This document shows, one piece after another, positions 43,419 to 53,065 of a DNA stretch of 64,000 nt. A program made the translations under genes and the position numbers. The notes under the pieces are model-generated. The model saw nothing but the letters and a program-made list of their open reading frames with translations. It made no database searches and had not been told where the DNA came from. Position 1 is the stretch's first letter, and every line of letters begins with the position of its first letter. Source of the DNA: Nosema muscidifuracis (taxonomy: Eukaryota; Microsporidia; Nosematidae); assembly GCA_028335825.1 (NCBI GenBank), contig JAIOKI010000010.1, positions 248,001 through 312,000 of the forward strand, given 5' to 3'.

Positions 43419-44174
43419 TTACCTATCCATGTCAGCAGATATCTCAGTAAGTATTTTATTAACCATATCTACTATATTATCATCACTCTTTACTAGATAA
43501 CTATTCCATCCCCTTCTTGTTCCTTCTTCTATATTAATAATAGCATCATCAAAAAAGAATACTTTACTTCTATCCTTAATATTTAATAATTTCTCTACAA
43601 AGTCATAAGCTTCTTTTTTAGGCTTACCCATTACAGAATTATTTACAGGTTTATCATCCATACATATTATACAATCAAATAAATCAGTAATCTCCATGGT
43701 TTTCAATATAGGCTCTGCCCTACATTTCAATCCATTAGTGAAACAGAATTTCCTATAAGGAAAATTTTTTAATAAATTTATTAATTTATCATCTTTCTTT
43801 ACATATTTGCCAAAGTCAACTATTTCTTTGTAAAGATCCACCTCAATGGGATACTTACCGAAATATTTAAAAAAAGATTCACTCAGTAAAGGATTACATT
43901 TCATAATTTCAGAAAAAGGTGGGATCGCAATTTTGTTATCCTCTTTCATATTACTTAGATAAAAATCATAAACCTTTTTCCATTTTTCTGTTTCTACATT
44001 TAACATTTCTTCAGATGCTTTGTATAGCGTATCATCTATATCAAATATAAATACATAATCTTCTACTGGTTGTATATCATATTTAGAAAGATTATATTCA
44101 TTCATAGTAATAAATGGAGTATCTTTCTTGGTTGTACCAGAAATAATTTCGTCGGTAGACGGATTTACTAACAT
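43419..44174 (-). CDS. HAD-family pyrimidine 5'-nucleotidase-like phosphatase, copy 2 (251 aa)
   Basis: Paralogue of the gene at 41986, in the same order and strand. Motif I is FIFDIDDTLYK, motif II FCFTNGLKCRAEPIL, motif III Lys in VMGKPKKEAYDF, and motif IV VFFFDDAIINI. All four HAD motifs are present. It is longer at the N-terminus by about 25 residues. CCCCC (44181-44185 on minus) lies 6 bp before the ATG. It is probably a tandem duplication with divergence of substrate preference. Confidence 0.88.
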   Translation of the reverse strand: MLVNPSTDEIISGTTKKDTPFITMNEYNLSKYDIQPVEDYVFIFDIDDTLYKASEEMLNVETEKWKKVYDFYLSNMKEDNKIAIPPFSEIMKCNPLLSESFFKYFGKYPIEVDLYKEIVDFGKYVKKDDKLINLLKNFPYRKFCFTNGLKCRAEPILKTMEITDLFDCIICMDDKPVNNSVMGKPKKEAYDFVEKLLNIKDRSKVFFFDDAIINIEEGTRRGWNSYLVKSDDNIVDMVNKILTEISADMDR

Positions 44175-44264
44175 AAGTTAGGGGGTAAAATATTTAATAA
44201 AAAAATATCTAAAACTTTTTTTAAATAAACAGTCATATATTCATCTAAAAATACAATTTTTGTA

Positions 44265-44480
44265 ATCAATACTATATTTATATAGAAGTAAATTTATAAA
44301 TACTATATTTATAACAGAAGTAAATTTATAATACTATTTTTATAATAGAAGTAAATTTATAATACTATTTTTATATAGAAGTTCAATAATCAATACTATA
44401 TTTGTAATAGAAGTTCAATAATCAATACTATATTTGTAATAGAAGTTCAATAATCAATGCTATTTTTATAATAGAAGTCT
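44265..44480. repeat. About 36-bp tandem repeat overlapping a gene's 3' end
   Basis: Units such as ATCAATACTATATTTGTAAT followed by AGAAGTTCAATA repeat about six times. The last unit supplies the final codons and stop of the 95-aa gene at 44447-44734. Confidence 0.75.
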
Positions 44481-44734
44481 ATTTTATATAATTTTTTCTT
44501 TTTATAATATTCTTCTTCAGTCAATTCTTCTAATACAACACACTTTTTGAACTTTATTCCTATATTTGTACTTCCTTTACATCTTAGTACTAGATAATAA
44601 TATTCAGGATCGTATTTTTCAGTACACTGTTCTAAAGAATTTAGAAATCTGTACTGAGGTTTACAATTAAGATTAATAGTTAGAGAATATCCAGGAAAAG
44701 AATATTTTGGATGAATAATATCTTTGATATCCAT
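44447..44734 (-). CDS. Unidentified small protein (95 aa)
   Basis: The open frame extends further upstream, but the ATG at 44734 is preferred because CCCC (44747-44750 on minus) lies 12 bp before it, and the upstream extension overlaps the neighbouring BRCT gene. The protein is MDIKDIIHPKYSFPGYS..., with an alternating hydrophobic strand YYYLVLRCKG and a Lys-rich C-terminus. I do not recognise the family. Its last codons lie in a 36-bp tandem repeat unit, so the C-terminus may vary. Confidence 0.65.
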   Translation of the reverse strand: MDIKDIIHPKYSFPGYSLTINLNCKPQYRFLNSLEQCTEKYDPEYYYLVLRCKGSTNIGIKFKKCVVLEELTEEEYYKKKKLYKIDFYYKNSIDY

Positions 44735-44746
44735 AATAGAAATAGA

Positions 44747-44750
44747 GGGG
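44747..44750 (-). promoter_or_regulatory. CCCC start box of the 95-aa gene
   Basis: On minus, TTCACCCCTC precedes the ATG at 44734 and rules out the longer upstream frame. Confidence 0.6.
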
Positions 44751-44792
44751 TGAAAAATAATCATGATATGTATTATTGATAATATGGCTATA

Positions 44793-45218
44793 TCAATTTG
44801 ATAAGTCATATCCAAATATCTCATCAATAAGTTGATTATCTTCACTAAAATCAAAAATTAAATAATTTTCTACATTTTGTTTTTTCAATCTATAAACTGA
44901 CTCATAAATGAATAATTCATTAAGTACTACCATGTGCTTATCTTTATATTCATCTTTGTACTCAACAGTATCTGATAAAATATAATTAGCTTCTTCCATA
45001 TCTCTTACTATGTAACCTCCATAATCTTCTATCTTATTCTTTAATTTAGTATTAACCGTATAAAATTTAAGACCATGAAAAATATTCTTCTTCTTATTAA
45101 GTATATCTATTACACTACCATCAACTGTATCAAAATATTCTTTATGAATCGTGGTTAGAAGTTTGGTTAGATGAAGAAGTTCATCATCTTCATCATTTTG
45201 TTTTGCTCTTTTATTCAT
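44793..45218 (-). CDS. BRCT-domain protein, probable detached FCP1 C-terminus (141 aa)
   Basis: Residues about 48-125 look like one BRCT domain: IFHGLKFYTVN, then a GGYIV turn (the conserved GG), ANYILSD, VVLNELFIYESVYRLK (the WxxS-like helix, with Tyr replacing Trp) and NYLIFDF. The FCP1-type CTD phosphatase gene lies 320 bp upstream on the same strand and ends just where other FCP1 proteins continue toward their BRCT domain. The gene has its own CCC box 3 bp before the ATG (45221-45223). The link to FCP1 is inference from position and domain. Confidence 0.72.
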   Translation of the reverse strand: MNKRAKQNDEDDELLHLTKLLTTIHKEYFDTVDGSVIDILNKKKNIFHGLKFYTVNTKLKNKIEDYGGYIVRDMEEANYILSDTVEYKDEYKDKHMVVLNELFIYESVYRLKKQNVENYLIFDFSEDNQLIDEIFGYDLSN

Positions 45219-45540
45219 GAGGGATAACTTTTTATTATATCATAAAATAAAGAACTTATATCTAACTTCTTGTATGAACATAACATAAATATTTTTAGGT
45301 TATTTAATTTTACTAAACTAAAATATATTCAAATCATTTTCATGCTTTACATAATTTTTAATCGTATTTATATTTTATTTGCATAAATTTTATTAAGAGT
45401 TTGTTTGTATTATGCATAAAATGGATATAAATATTCAAAATATTTTTATTTGCATGAATTTCCTTTACAAGGAATAAAATCTAAACAAGAAAAATTTCTG
45501 ATTATTTTATAGACACATCTTTGCTAAGTCAATTAATTTT

Positions 45541-46155
45541 TCACTCATTTTTACCAGGTCCATTTATATCTCCAATATTCCAATAGAAGAAAGGCTTAAC
45601 TAGTACTAAGTTATTACTATAGTCCCATATATCATCTCTATCATCTAGTATGACCACATTACTATGAATACTAAATAGTCTATTAAGATCTTTTTTAAAC
45701 TCTAATCCATTTTCATCCCTACTCAATATTCTTCTTCCTATATATTTTTTGTTAGGATCAATTATACTAACAATTTTCTTAGCATATACTTTAGTACCCA
45801 TCGTATATACATGTATCTCATATTTCTTATATAAACATTCTAACATATAATTAAGATATGGTCTAAATTTAACACAATAATTTATATTATTAATTATAAA
45901 ATTAGAATATCCTGGTAAATATTCTTTACTTATAGTAGTGTGTAAGATAGTCTGATCAAGATCAAGTACTAGGATAAGTTTCTTACTATTATGTAATATT
46001 TCTAATCTTTTTTTGTTAAGTATATAAGCTTCATCTTCCGATAATTTTATATCAGAATTATTGTGTAATATACAAGATAATTTGGTATCATCAATTATAT
46101 CTTGACCACAATCACAGCATAAAGAACCAATTCTAAGGGAGTGTTTACACTTCAT
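45541..46155 (-). CDS. FCP1: FCP1-type RNA polymerase II CTD phosphatase, catalytic part (204 aa)
   Basis: It dephosphorylates the heptad tail of RNA polymerase II in known homologues. A Cys pair at the N-terminus (CCDCGQDII) precedes the FCPH domain: catalytic LVLDLDQTILH (DLDQT), KFRPYLNYMLE, HVYTMGTKVYAKKIVSIIDP, RRILSRDEN, VVILDDRDDIW and VKPFFYWN. It ends at DINGPGKNE, soon after the catalytic domain, without the BRCT domain that FCP1 needs to hold the polymerase tail. The neighbouring gene at 44793-45218 encodes one. The ATG at 46155 has CCC 12 bp upstream (46167-46169). Confidence 0.93.
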   Translation of the reverse strand: MKCKHSLRIGSLCCDCGQDIIDDTKLSCILHNNSDIKLSEDEAYILNKKRLEILHNSKKLILVLDLDQTILHTTISKEYLPGYSNFIINNINYCVKFRPYLNYMLECLYKKYEIHVYTMGTKVYAKKIVSIIDPNKKYIGRRILSRDENGLEFKKDLNRLFSIHSNVVILDDRDDIWDYSNNLVLVKPFFYWNIGDINGPGKNE

Positions 46156-46397
46156 ATTACAATTAAGGGTATTTAGAATATAAAATATAATGATATGTAA
46201 GTTACAATCAGTATAACTTATAACAGATAAGACTCATTTTAAAAATTATGTATCGAAAATTTTAAAGTATATCAAGATTGAAATTTTTAGATATTTTAAG
46301 CGTAAAAAAAATATTTAAATTTTAAAAATATTTTAAAATTGAATTCTTAATATTCTAATTAGATTATTATTTATTCACTTTACCCTTCTTATAAGAT

Positions 46398-46922
46398 ATG
46401 GATCTCTACATACTTACTGATGTACAAGATAACACAAATATTAATATTTTTACAAAGATATACAAACTATCAAACATATCAAATACACTAACAATACTTC
46501 CCTCATTTAGTATAAATAATATAGGATACATCCTCTGTAAAAGTAAAAAGAAATGTAGAATTCTAATATGTACTCAGTACAAGATAAAAGAAGAAGATTA
46601 TTCTAAAATACTAAATTGTGCATTTACTTGTAAAAGATTTGATATCCGGATGGATTGTATGAGTACAGTTCCAAATCCTGTATTAAGACAATGTTCAATA
46701 ATCACTAAAGGTTTATATGTATCTAACACTTTAAAGGGACTGATAAGTTTACTTAGCAATAAAGAAGTACCAAATGTGATTTCATTTCATGTGAAATGTA
46801 TTTGTCATCAGAAAGATGTATTGGTAGGACTAACTTGTCCAGTATGTCTAGGAGTGTATTGTAAATTTGTACCTGTTTGTAAGAGATGTAAAACAAAATT
46901 CAATTTTATCAAGCAAGCATAA
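46398..46922 (+). CDS. TFB4: TFIIH subunit Tfb4/p34 (174 aa)
   Basis: A core TFIIH subunit that pairs with p44/Ssl1. The C-terminal zinc module is diagnostic: KCICHQKDVLVGLTCPVCLG followed by VYCKFVPVCKRCKTKF, matching the C-CH...VCSVCLS.FC...P.C..C pattern of human p34. Before it, a shortened von Willebrand-A-like region includes CSIITKGLY, comparable to the ITGGLY stretch of the family. At 174 aa it is about half the yeast length and lacks the first part of the vWA fold. CCC (46383-46385) lies 12 bp before the ATG. It is head-to-head with FCP1, with about 240 bp between the two starts. Confidence 0.88.
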   Translation: MDLYILTDVQDNTNINIFTKIYKLSNISNTLTILPSFSINNIGYILCKSKKKCRILICTQYKIKEEDYSKILNCAFTCKRFDIRMDCMSTVPNPVLRQCSIITKGLYVSNTLKGLISLLSNKEVPNVISFHVKCICHQKDVLVGLTCPVCLGVYCKFVPVCKRCKTKFNFIKQA

Positions 46923-47197
46923 ATTATATGAGAAAATAATGATAATCGATTATAATGTTTTGAAAATGATAGTTTCAAATTTAAAGCTAAGAAAATGATA
47001 ATCAATTATAATGTTAAGAGAATATCAACCTTTTATAAAACTAATAGAATAAAAATCATATTTTAAAGCTAAGATAATTACAATCCTTCTATAAAAGCTT
47101 AAGAGAATAACAACCATATTATAAAATAAAGTTAAAAGAAATATTTATTCAATAAAAAATTATCTAGTTCAAATTATAATGCTATAATTCGTTCTAT
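46923..47197. other. AT-rich spacer
   Basis: It holds imperfect repeats of GATAATCAATTATAATGTTA. Both flanking genes end here and no gene was seen. Confidence 0.5.
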
Positions 47198-48856
47198 TCA
47201 AAGTAAATCGTAAGCTTCTCTCAAATTTTTTATATCCTCGTTTCTCTTAATAATATTCTTCTCATATTCTATTACTTCCTTAATATTACTAATATCAACT
47301 CTTAACAATATTTCCATACTTCTCTTTTCTATAAGTTCCGATAATAAATAATAATTAAGTTTTAAAACATATTCTTCTACAATCTTAACCTGTTTATCTA
47401 AATATATTCTAGAAAAATCTCTTACTATATCTCCTTTACATGTACCTTTAACACACATATATGTACCAAACAGACCTTTAGAAACATTTCTCTCAAAGAA
47501 TAAATCATTATTCCCTATTATATTACTATTAATTAAGATAAACTCATCTATTTTATCTTCAATATTCCATTTATGTATTTCATCAATTATTATCATATTA
47601 AATATCTTAGAAAGAGAAGGAAACTCTTTACTAAATATCTTACCTATCTTAGATAATAAAATATTCTTGTATATTTTTTGTAATCTTAGTACATTATCTT
47701 TTATTATTAGCATATTTTTATGTATAACATTCTTTAAAATATCATCATTAATAAATATACTAAGATCATTTACAAAAGATTTATCTACATTGCTAAAATC
47801 ATAAGAAATTTTAAGATTTTTAAATGTATTTCGTAGATCGTGTACAATATTCGTATCGTCGTATGAAAATATATTGATAGTAGATTTGTCAGTGATTAAA
47901 TTAAGAAGTACATTATGATAACTGTATTTTATACTAAATATATCTAGAGAATTAATCTTCTGTATTATATTTAGTTTATTCTTAATATCTTCTTTAATCT
48001 TTGGTATACATTCTTTTACCTTTAATGAATATAAATTAAAAATCTTTTCTAATAAAAATGTACTACCTATATTTTTTTTAAAGACTTTATACACTGATTT
48101 TTTAAAAAAATCTGATTCTATTTTTTTAAAATCTTGTATACTTACACCATTTTCTATATCTTCTTGGGATCTGTTTATACAACCAACAAATCCTAATTTA
48201 AGAGGATAAATTTTATTTGACAAAATATCTAAACAATTAGTATTTCTATCCATTAAATCTATTTTTGTAACTACACCTATAGTACGTGAATATTCTGGAT
48301 CAATTTCTTTACATATTTTTAATGACTCACTATTACTAATATCTATATTAGAATTAATAATAGCCAATATAATAGTATTAGTAGGTGATATATATTCTTT
48401 AACCATACATAATATTTTAGATTCAATATCATGAGATTGAGATCCTATTGGTATTTTAGTAATACCGGGTAGATCTATAAGAGTAAATTCTAAAGTATTA
48501 TTTAAATACAAATTAATAATTATTGGAGAATGTATTATTTCTTTATCAGTACCACATATATCATCCATCATACGAATAATTATATTTTTAATATTAGAAA
48601 AATCATAATATTTTTTTGAATTTATTTCACAATATTCTTTTTCTAATATTTTTTTTATATGAATTATTATAGGACATCTTGTAACAAGATTAGATCCACG
48701 AGGTAGAATATCTTTTTGAATAAGAGATTCTAAAACAGAAGATTTACCCGATGATTGAGAACCAACAACTGCTATTGCTGGGAAGTCTATACATAAATTA
48801 TGAATTTTTGTATGAATCTTTTGAATAACATCTATTTCTTTTGATAAAATTTTCAT
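47198..48856 (-). CDS. Dynamin-like GTPase, Vps1/Dnm1 type (552 aa)
   Basis: A large GTPase that pinches or remodels membranes. G1 is VVGSQSSGKSSVLES (residues about 31-45), followed by LPRGSNLVTRCP (G2 region), G3 LIDLPGITKIP, and G4 VVTKIDLMD. After the GTPase domain come helical middle and GED-like regions. No PH or proline-rich domain is present, as in Vps1 and Dnm1. It is shorter than yeast Vps1 (704 aa). Microsporidia retain few dynamins, so this probably serves vesicle trafficking. CCCC (48870-48873 on minus) lies 13 bp before the ATG. Confidence 0.92.
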   Translation of the reverse strand: MKILSKEIDVIQKIHTKIHNLCIDFPAIAVVGSQSSGKSSVLESLIQKDILPRGSNLVTRCPIIIHIKKILEKEYCEINSKKYYDFSNIKNIIIRMMDDICGTDKEIIHSPIIINLYLNNTLEFTLIDLPGITKIPIGSQSHDIESKILCMVKEYISPTNTIILAIINSNIDISNSESLKICKEIDPEYSRTIGVVTKIDLMDRNTNCLDILSNKIYPLKLGFVGCINRSQEDIENGVSIQDFKKIESDFFKKSVYKVFKKNIGSTFLLEKIFNLYSLKVKECIPKIKEDIKNKLNIIQKINSLDIFSIKYSYHNVLLNLITDKSTINIFSYDDTNIVHDLRNTFKNLKISYDFSNVDKSFVNDLSIFINDDILKNVIHKNMLIIKDNVLRLQKIYKNILLSKIGKIFSKEFPSLSKIFNMIIIDEIHKWNIEDKIDEFILINSNIIGNNDLFFERNVSKGLFGTYMCVKGTCKGDIVRDFSRIYLDKQVKIVEEYVLKLNYYLLSELIEKRSMEILLRVDISNIKEVIEYEKNIIKRNEDIKNLREAYDLL

Positions 48857-50143
48857 AAAAAAATATTGTGGGGTTTTTCTTATTTAATTTTATTTATGCA
48901 TTATAAAAATTATTTATGTTGAAAAAATATTTTAAAATAAAAAGAAAGTAAATGATTTATTTTATTTTATATTTTAAATTATTTTATATTATAAATGAGA
49001 AGTTTAAAATGACTAAAAAATATTATTATTTTATATTTTATATTTTATATTTTATATTTAATATTTTATATTTTATATTTTATATTTTATATTTTATATT
49101 TTATATTTAATATTTTATTTAATTATATAGTTAATACATATTTAAATTTTATTAAATATTTTATACTTATATATAAATATATTATATTAAATTGTTATAT
49201 TTTATATTATTAATACACATCAAAAAAATTAGCTTATCTTTTGTAAAATTTTAATAATCAAAGGAGATCTTAAAATTAAATACATTTCTTTTTTTAGTCA
49301 ATTACTGATTTTTTAATTTAGATATTTTAATAAATATTAATTTTTTATGATAGATTATAAAATTAAGTTATTTAATAAAGTAATATAAATTGAAATCAAA
49401 GATAATTATAAATTTTATAAAATATAAGAATTAAGAATAAATTTATTAAGAAGATAATTTTACCTTTATATTATCATTAAAGACTATTTCAATTATTCAT
49501 TGTAACAGATAAAAAAAATAATTAATTAATAATTATAAATAGATAAATAAAGATAATTCTCTTATTAATATAAAATAATATGAAGATTTTTTAAGAAGAA
49601 TAAAGAAAAACTAATTAATTTGTTTAACATAAAACTTCAAGAATTTCTTCATTTAATTTTATTTTTTAATTTCTTAAATATATTAAAAAGATTTGTTGTA
49701 TTAAAATTTATAAGGTCATCATTTACTTAATAGTTATATAATACGTTTAGTTTTGATACAATCAATTCTAAGATTTCTTTCTCATTTCTTAAAGATATGA
49801 ATAAATTTCTCTCTTTGTAGTCAAGTTAAATATTTTACATCTTTTAGAAGATTATAAACTTTAATTTAGTATCTTTCTGTTATTGTCATTAGAATTTATA
49901 TTATATTAAAATGAATAAAATTATAGCATTTTTTAATTGAATATTCTTGATGATATTAAGTAGAGTCTTTTTCAATTGAATATTCTTGATGATATTAAAT
50001 AGTATATTTTTATATAATAAATATTAAGGAAAAATATATAATTAAATATTCTTGATGATATTAAGTTGGACATTTTTTAAATGAAATATTTCTGATAATA
50101 TTAAGTAGAAAATTTTTATATAATAAATATTAAGGAAATTTTT
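48857..50143. repeat. Spacer with (TATTT)n microsatellite and 3'-end-derived repeats
   Basis: About 49020-49130 is a TATTTTATATTTTATATTTT array. About 49920-50143 holds roughly 45-bp units (ATTCTTGATGATATTAAGTA and relatives) that resemble the last codons and stop of the next gene. No gene was recognised in between. Confidence 0.7.
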
Positions 50144-51181
50144 TTAATCAAATATTCCTGATGATATCAAGTAGATTATCAAAGATATTGCAATAATAAT
50201 TGATCCAGTAAGACCACATCCTAATTTCATTTTATTCTCCTTATTCTTAATAGAATATAATCCAAATAAACTTAACAATACTATTCCTGTAAACGTAACA
50301 GGTACAACAGTATTTACATCAAAATCCTTAACTTCAGTAGAATTTTTAACTGTAGAAATTTCTTCAATACTACGTAATCTTCTTCCATAATGATGAGTAT
50401 CCTCAATGGCTGATAAATCTTTATGAGGTCTTGTCTCAAATTCAATATTAAATATTTTACCAATTTCATTAAGTTGATTCTCAAAATGATCATTCTTACA
50501 TTCTGATTTTAAATCTCGACTTAAAGTATCAGTCAAACAATTCAAGTCGTTAAAACATTCGTCACGTAATTCGTACGCACTGTATTTAGCTTCATAAATC
50601 TTATTACTATCATCACAAAGCTCATTTAATTTTTTAATAAAAATATCTTTAGCTTCATTAACATATTTACCTACGTCATATTTTACCATTTCTCCATTCA
50701 CCGGTCGATAATCGTATTTATCACATCCTTCTATATATTTATCATCCGTGCTAATATTTTGCATATCAAATATCGAACATGGCTTGTAAAAATTTAAACT
50801 GTCAGCAAAGATTTTTATACAACTTGGATCAAAATTACACATCTTCTTACTTAAATGAAATAAACATTTTGGTATCATTTTAAGTTCCTGTTTCATTTTT
50901 TCAGCATCTTGAACATTTTTAGTTTCTAACATCTTACATATAGGCATCTTAGAATCTAAAAGATCATATTTCCAGTGAATAAACTTCTCCATATAATCAT
51001 AATCAGCTCCTGTACTCGGGTTTCGTAATATTTCTGAAGTAGAATTCGTAGCAGATATCTTGTTAGAAGATTCCATTTGAACAATTTCATGAGCTCCTAA
51101 TTCTTCAATATTTTTATCTTTAGCTTCATCTTTATTAGTCTCGATTAGTTCATCATTGTTGTTAGTTATTGGTATCCTCAT
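50144..51181 (-). CDS. Cysteine-rich membrane protein, paralogue 1 (345 aa)
   Basis: Family not recognised. The N-terminal 75 residues are acidic and Asn/Glu-rich. A cysteine-rich ectodomain-like core follows (about 85-260), with KMCNFDPSC, DDKYIEGCDKYDYRPVNGE and AYELRDECFNDLNCL. Two hydrophobic segments lie near the C-terminus (VPVTFTGIVLLSLFGLY, and GLTGSIIIAISLIIYLI). There is no N-terminal signal peptide. A clear paralogue is at 58295-59293. CCC (51193-51195 on minus) lies 11 bp before the ATG. The final codons (LISSGIFD) belong to a unit that is repeated in the downstream spacer. It is probably a surface or endomembrane family. Confidence 0.82.
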   Translation of the reverse strand: MRIPITNNNDELIETNKDEAKDKNIEELGAHEIVQMESSNKISATNSTSEILRNPSTGADYDYMEKFIHWKYDLLDSKMPICKMLETKNVQDAEKMKQELKMIPKCLFHLSKKMCNFDPSCIKIFADSLNFYKPCSIFDMQNISTDDKYIEGCDKYDYRPVNGEMVKYDVGKYVNEAKDIFIKKLNELCDDSNKIYEAKYSAYELRDECFNDLNCLTDTLSRDLKSECKNDHFENQLNEIGKIFNIEFETRPHKDLSAIEDTHHYGRRLRSIEEISTVKNSTEVKDFDVNTVVPVTFTGIVLLSLFGLYSIKNKENKMKLGCGLTGSIIIAISLIIYLISSGIFD

Positions 51182-53065
51182 TTTAATTTTTAGGGTTTAT
51201 GTCTTTATATATTTTATTTTTAATTAATGATATTTAATTAAAATTTGATATTTTAAAAGTGAAAAAATAAAATGTATAAAATTGATATATATCATATTTT
51301 AACATACTCTAAATTTTTATCAAAATATATTTATAATTATTTAATTAAAATAAATCTATAAGGTATTAATTAAAATTTAAACTTATAAATATTGTAAAAT
51401 ACAATATTAATAGATAAAATAAATATTTAAGATTTAAATTCTTCAATCAAAAATATTTTAATCTATCAATTTTTCAATCCATTTAACTACAAATTCTTAA
51501 TCAATTAATTTACAAATATTTAATAAATTAAACTACAAATTCTTTAATCTATTAATCTTAAATTTTTCAATTATCAATAAATTATTTTACAAAATATTCA
51601 ATTCTTTTAATCTACAAATATTCAATCCATTTAACTACAAATTCTTTAATCAATTAATCTTAAATTTTTCAATCATCGATAAATTAATTTACAAAATATT
51701 CAATACATTTAACTACAAATTCTTAAATCAATTAATCTTAAATTTATCAATACATTTAATTACAAATTCTTTAATCTATTAATCCATAAATTATAAATAA
51801 AGTAAATCATTAATTTGTTTTAAATTTAATTGATCAAAATTTTAATAAAATATTAAATTTTTGTTAATAGTTCAATGATATTTTATAAATGTAAAAAAAT
51901 AAGTGATTATTTACCTGAGAATATTAGAAACGAAATATAATCTGTTAGATAATCACTCAGTTTTTTTATAAAAAATTAAACTAAGAATGATACTATAAGT
52001 GGCTACATGTAATGAAATTGTACTAATTTTAATTGTAAATATATAACAAGACTTAAATTAGAAAGTCGAATATTTTAAAATAAGAATATTTAAGGGAATT
52101 TTAAAAGTTTAACGATGTAAAACATTTATGAATAAAGATTAAAAAAGAAGTAGAAAGCGAAAATATTGATGAATAATGTATTAAGAATTAAAAAATATTT
52201 TGATTTATACTATTAAGCGAAACACTGATATTTAATTATATCAATAAAAGTTTAAGACTACAAAAATAAAAAGTTTAATTTAGATACTAGAACAACCAAA
52301 AAAAATATTAAACAATTAAAATAACTAAAAAGGTTTTTCAAAGCATATTTAATTATCTTCAATATCTTGTAGATTTTAAAATTTGAGATCGATCATATAA
52401 TGAACAATTTTTTGTAATCATCTCTTCTTTTTATAAATGATTTTACAAAGTTTAACGAACTAGTAAAAAAACACAGAAATATGCTTGATATTGTTATATT
52501 ACTGAAATAAAGAAAAGAACAAGTATATAATATTAATAAAAGAAAATTAGGAATATAAATAAAGTAATGTGTGAAATGAAATGTAAAACTAAATTGAATG
52601 CTAAAAAATTTAATATCATTTATTAAATATTATCTTGAACAAAAAAAATAAAGAGAATAGAAAACATCATTTTATATATTTTAAAAAATAAATAAAACAA
52701 AATATCATCTAATTAAGCTGTCTTATGCAAAAAAAGAACTTAATAGTGTTAAATATAAAAAAACTTGATTGTTTTTGACACTGAATAATTTAAAGAGATT
52801 ATTTTGAGAAGAAAAGTTATATTGAAGATTGAATTGAACAAATACATTTTTAATAACGAACTCATGATGAAAATTTAAAGAAGGTTTAAGTATTGAATCT
52901 ATATAGTGATATTAGAAACAATCACAATTAAACAAACCATTTTGATATAATGAAGTACCTGGTAGTAAGTTTTAATAATTTGATGAACATCAATATTAAG
53001 AAGAAAATAAATTTTTAAATTATATTTTAGGTAAAATATCAATGCTTAAATAAAATGTTTTTTAA
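51182..53065. repeat. Spacer with about 55-bp tandem repeats, then undefined AT-rich DNA
   Basis: About 51420-51790 repeats units like TTTAACTACAAATTCTTTAA followed by TCAATTAATCTTAAATTTTT. 51800-53065 has dense stops in all frames and no recognised gene; it may be decayed insertion sequence. Confidence 0.6.

Noticed and set aside
44735-44854. 40-residue N-terminal extension of the 95-aa gene
   Set aside because: It overlaps the BRCT gene and lies upstream of the CCCC start box. The hydrophobic look comes from AT-rich sequence.
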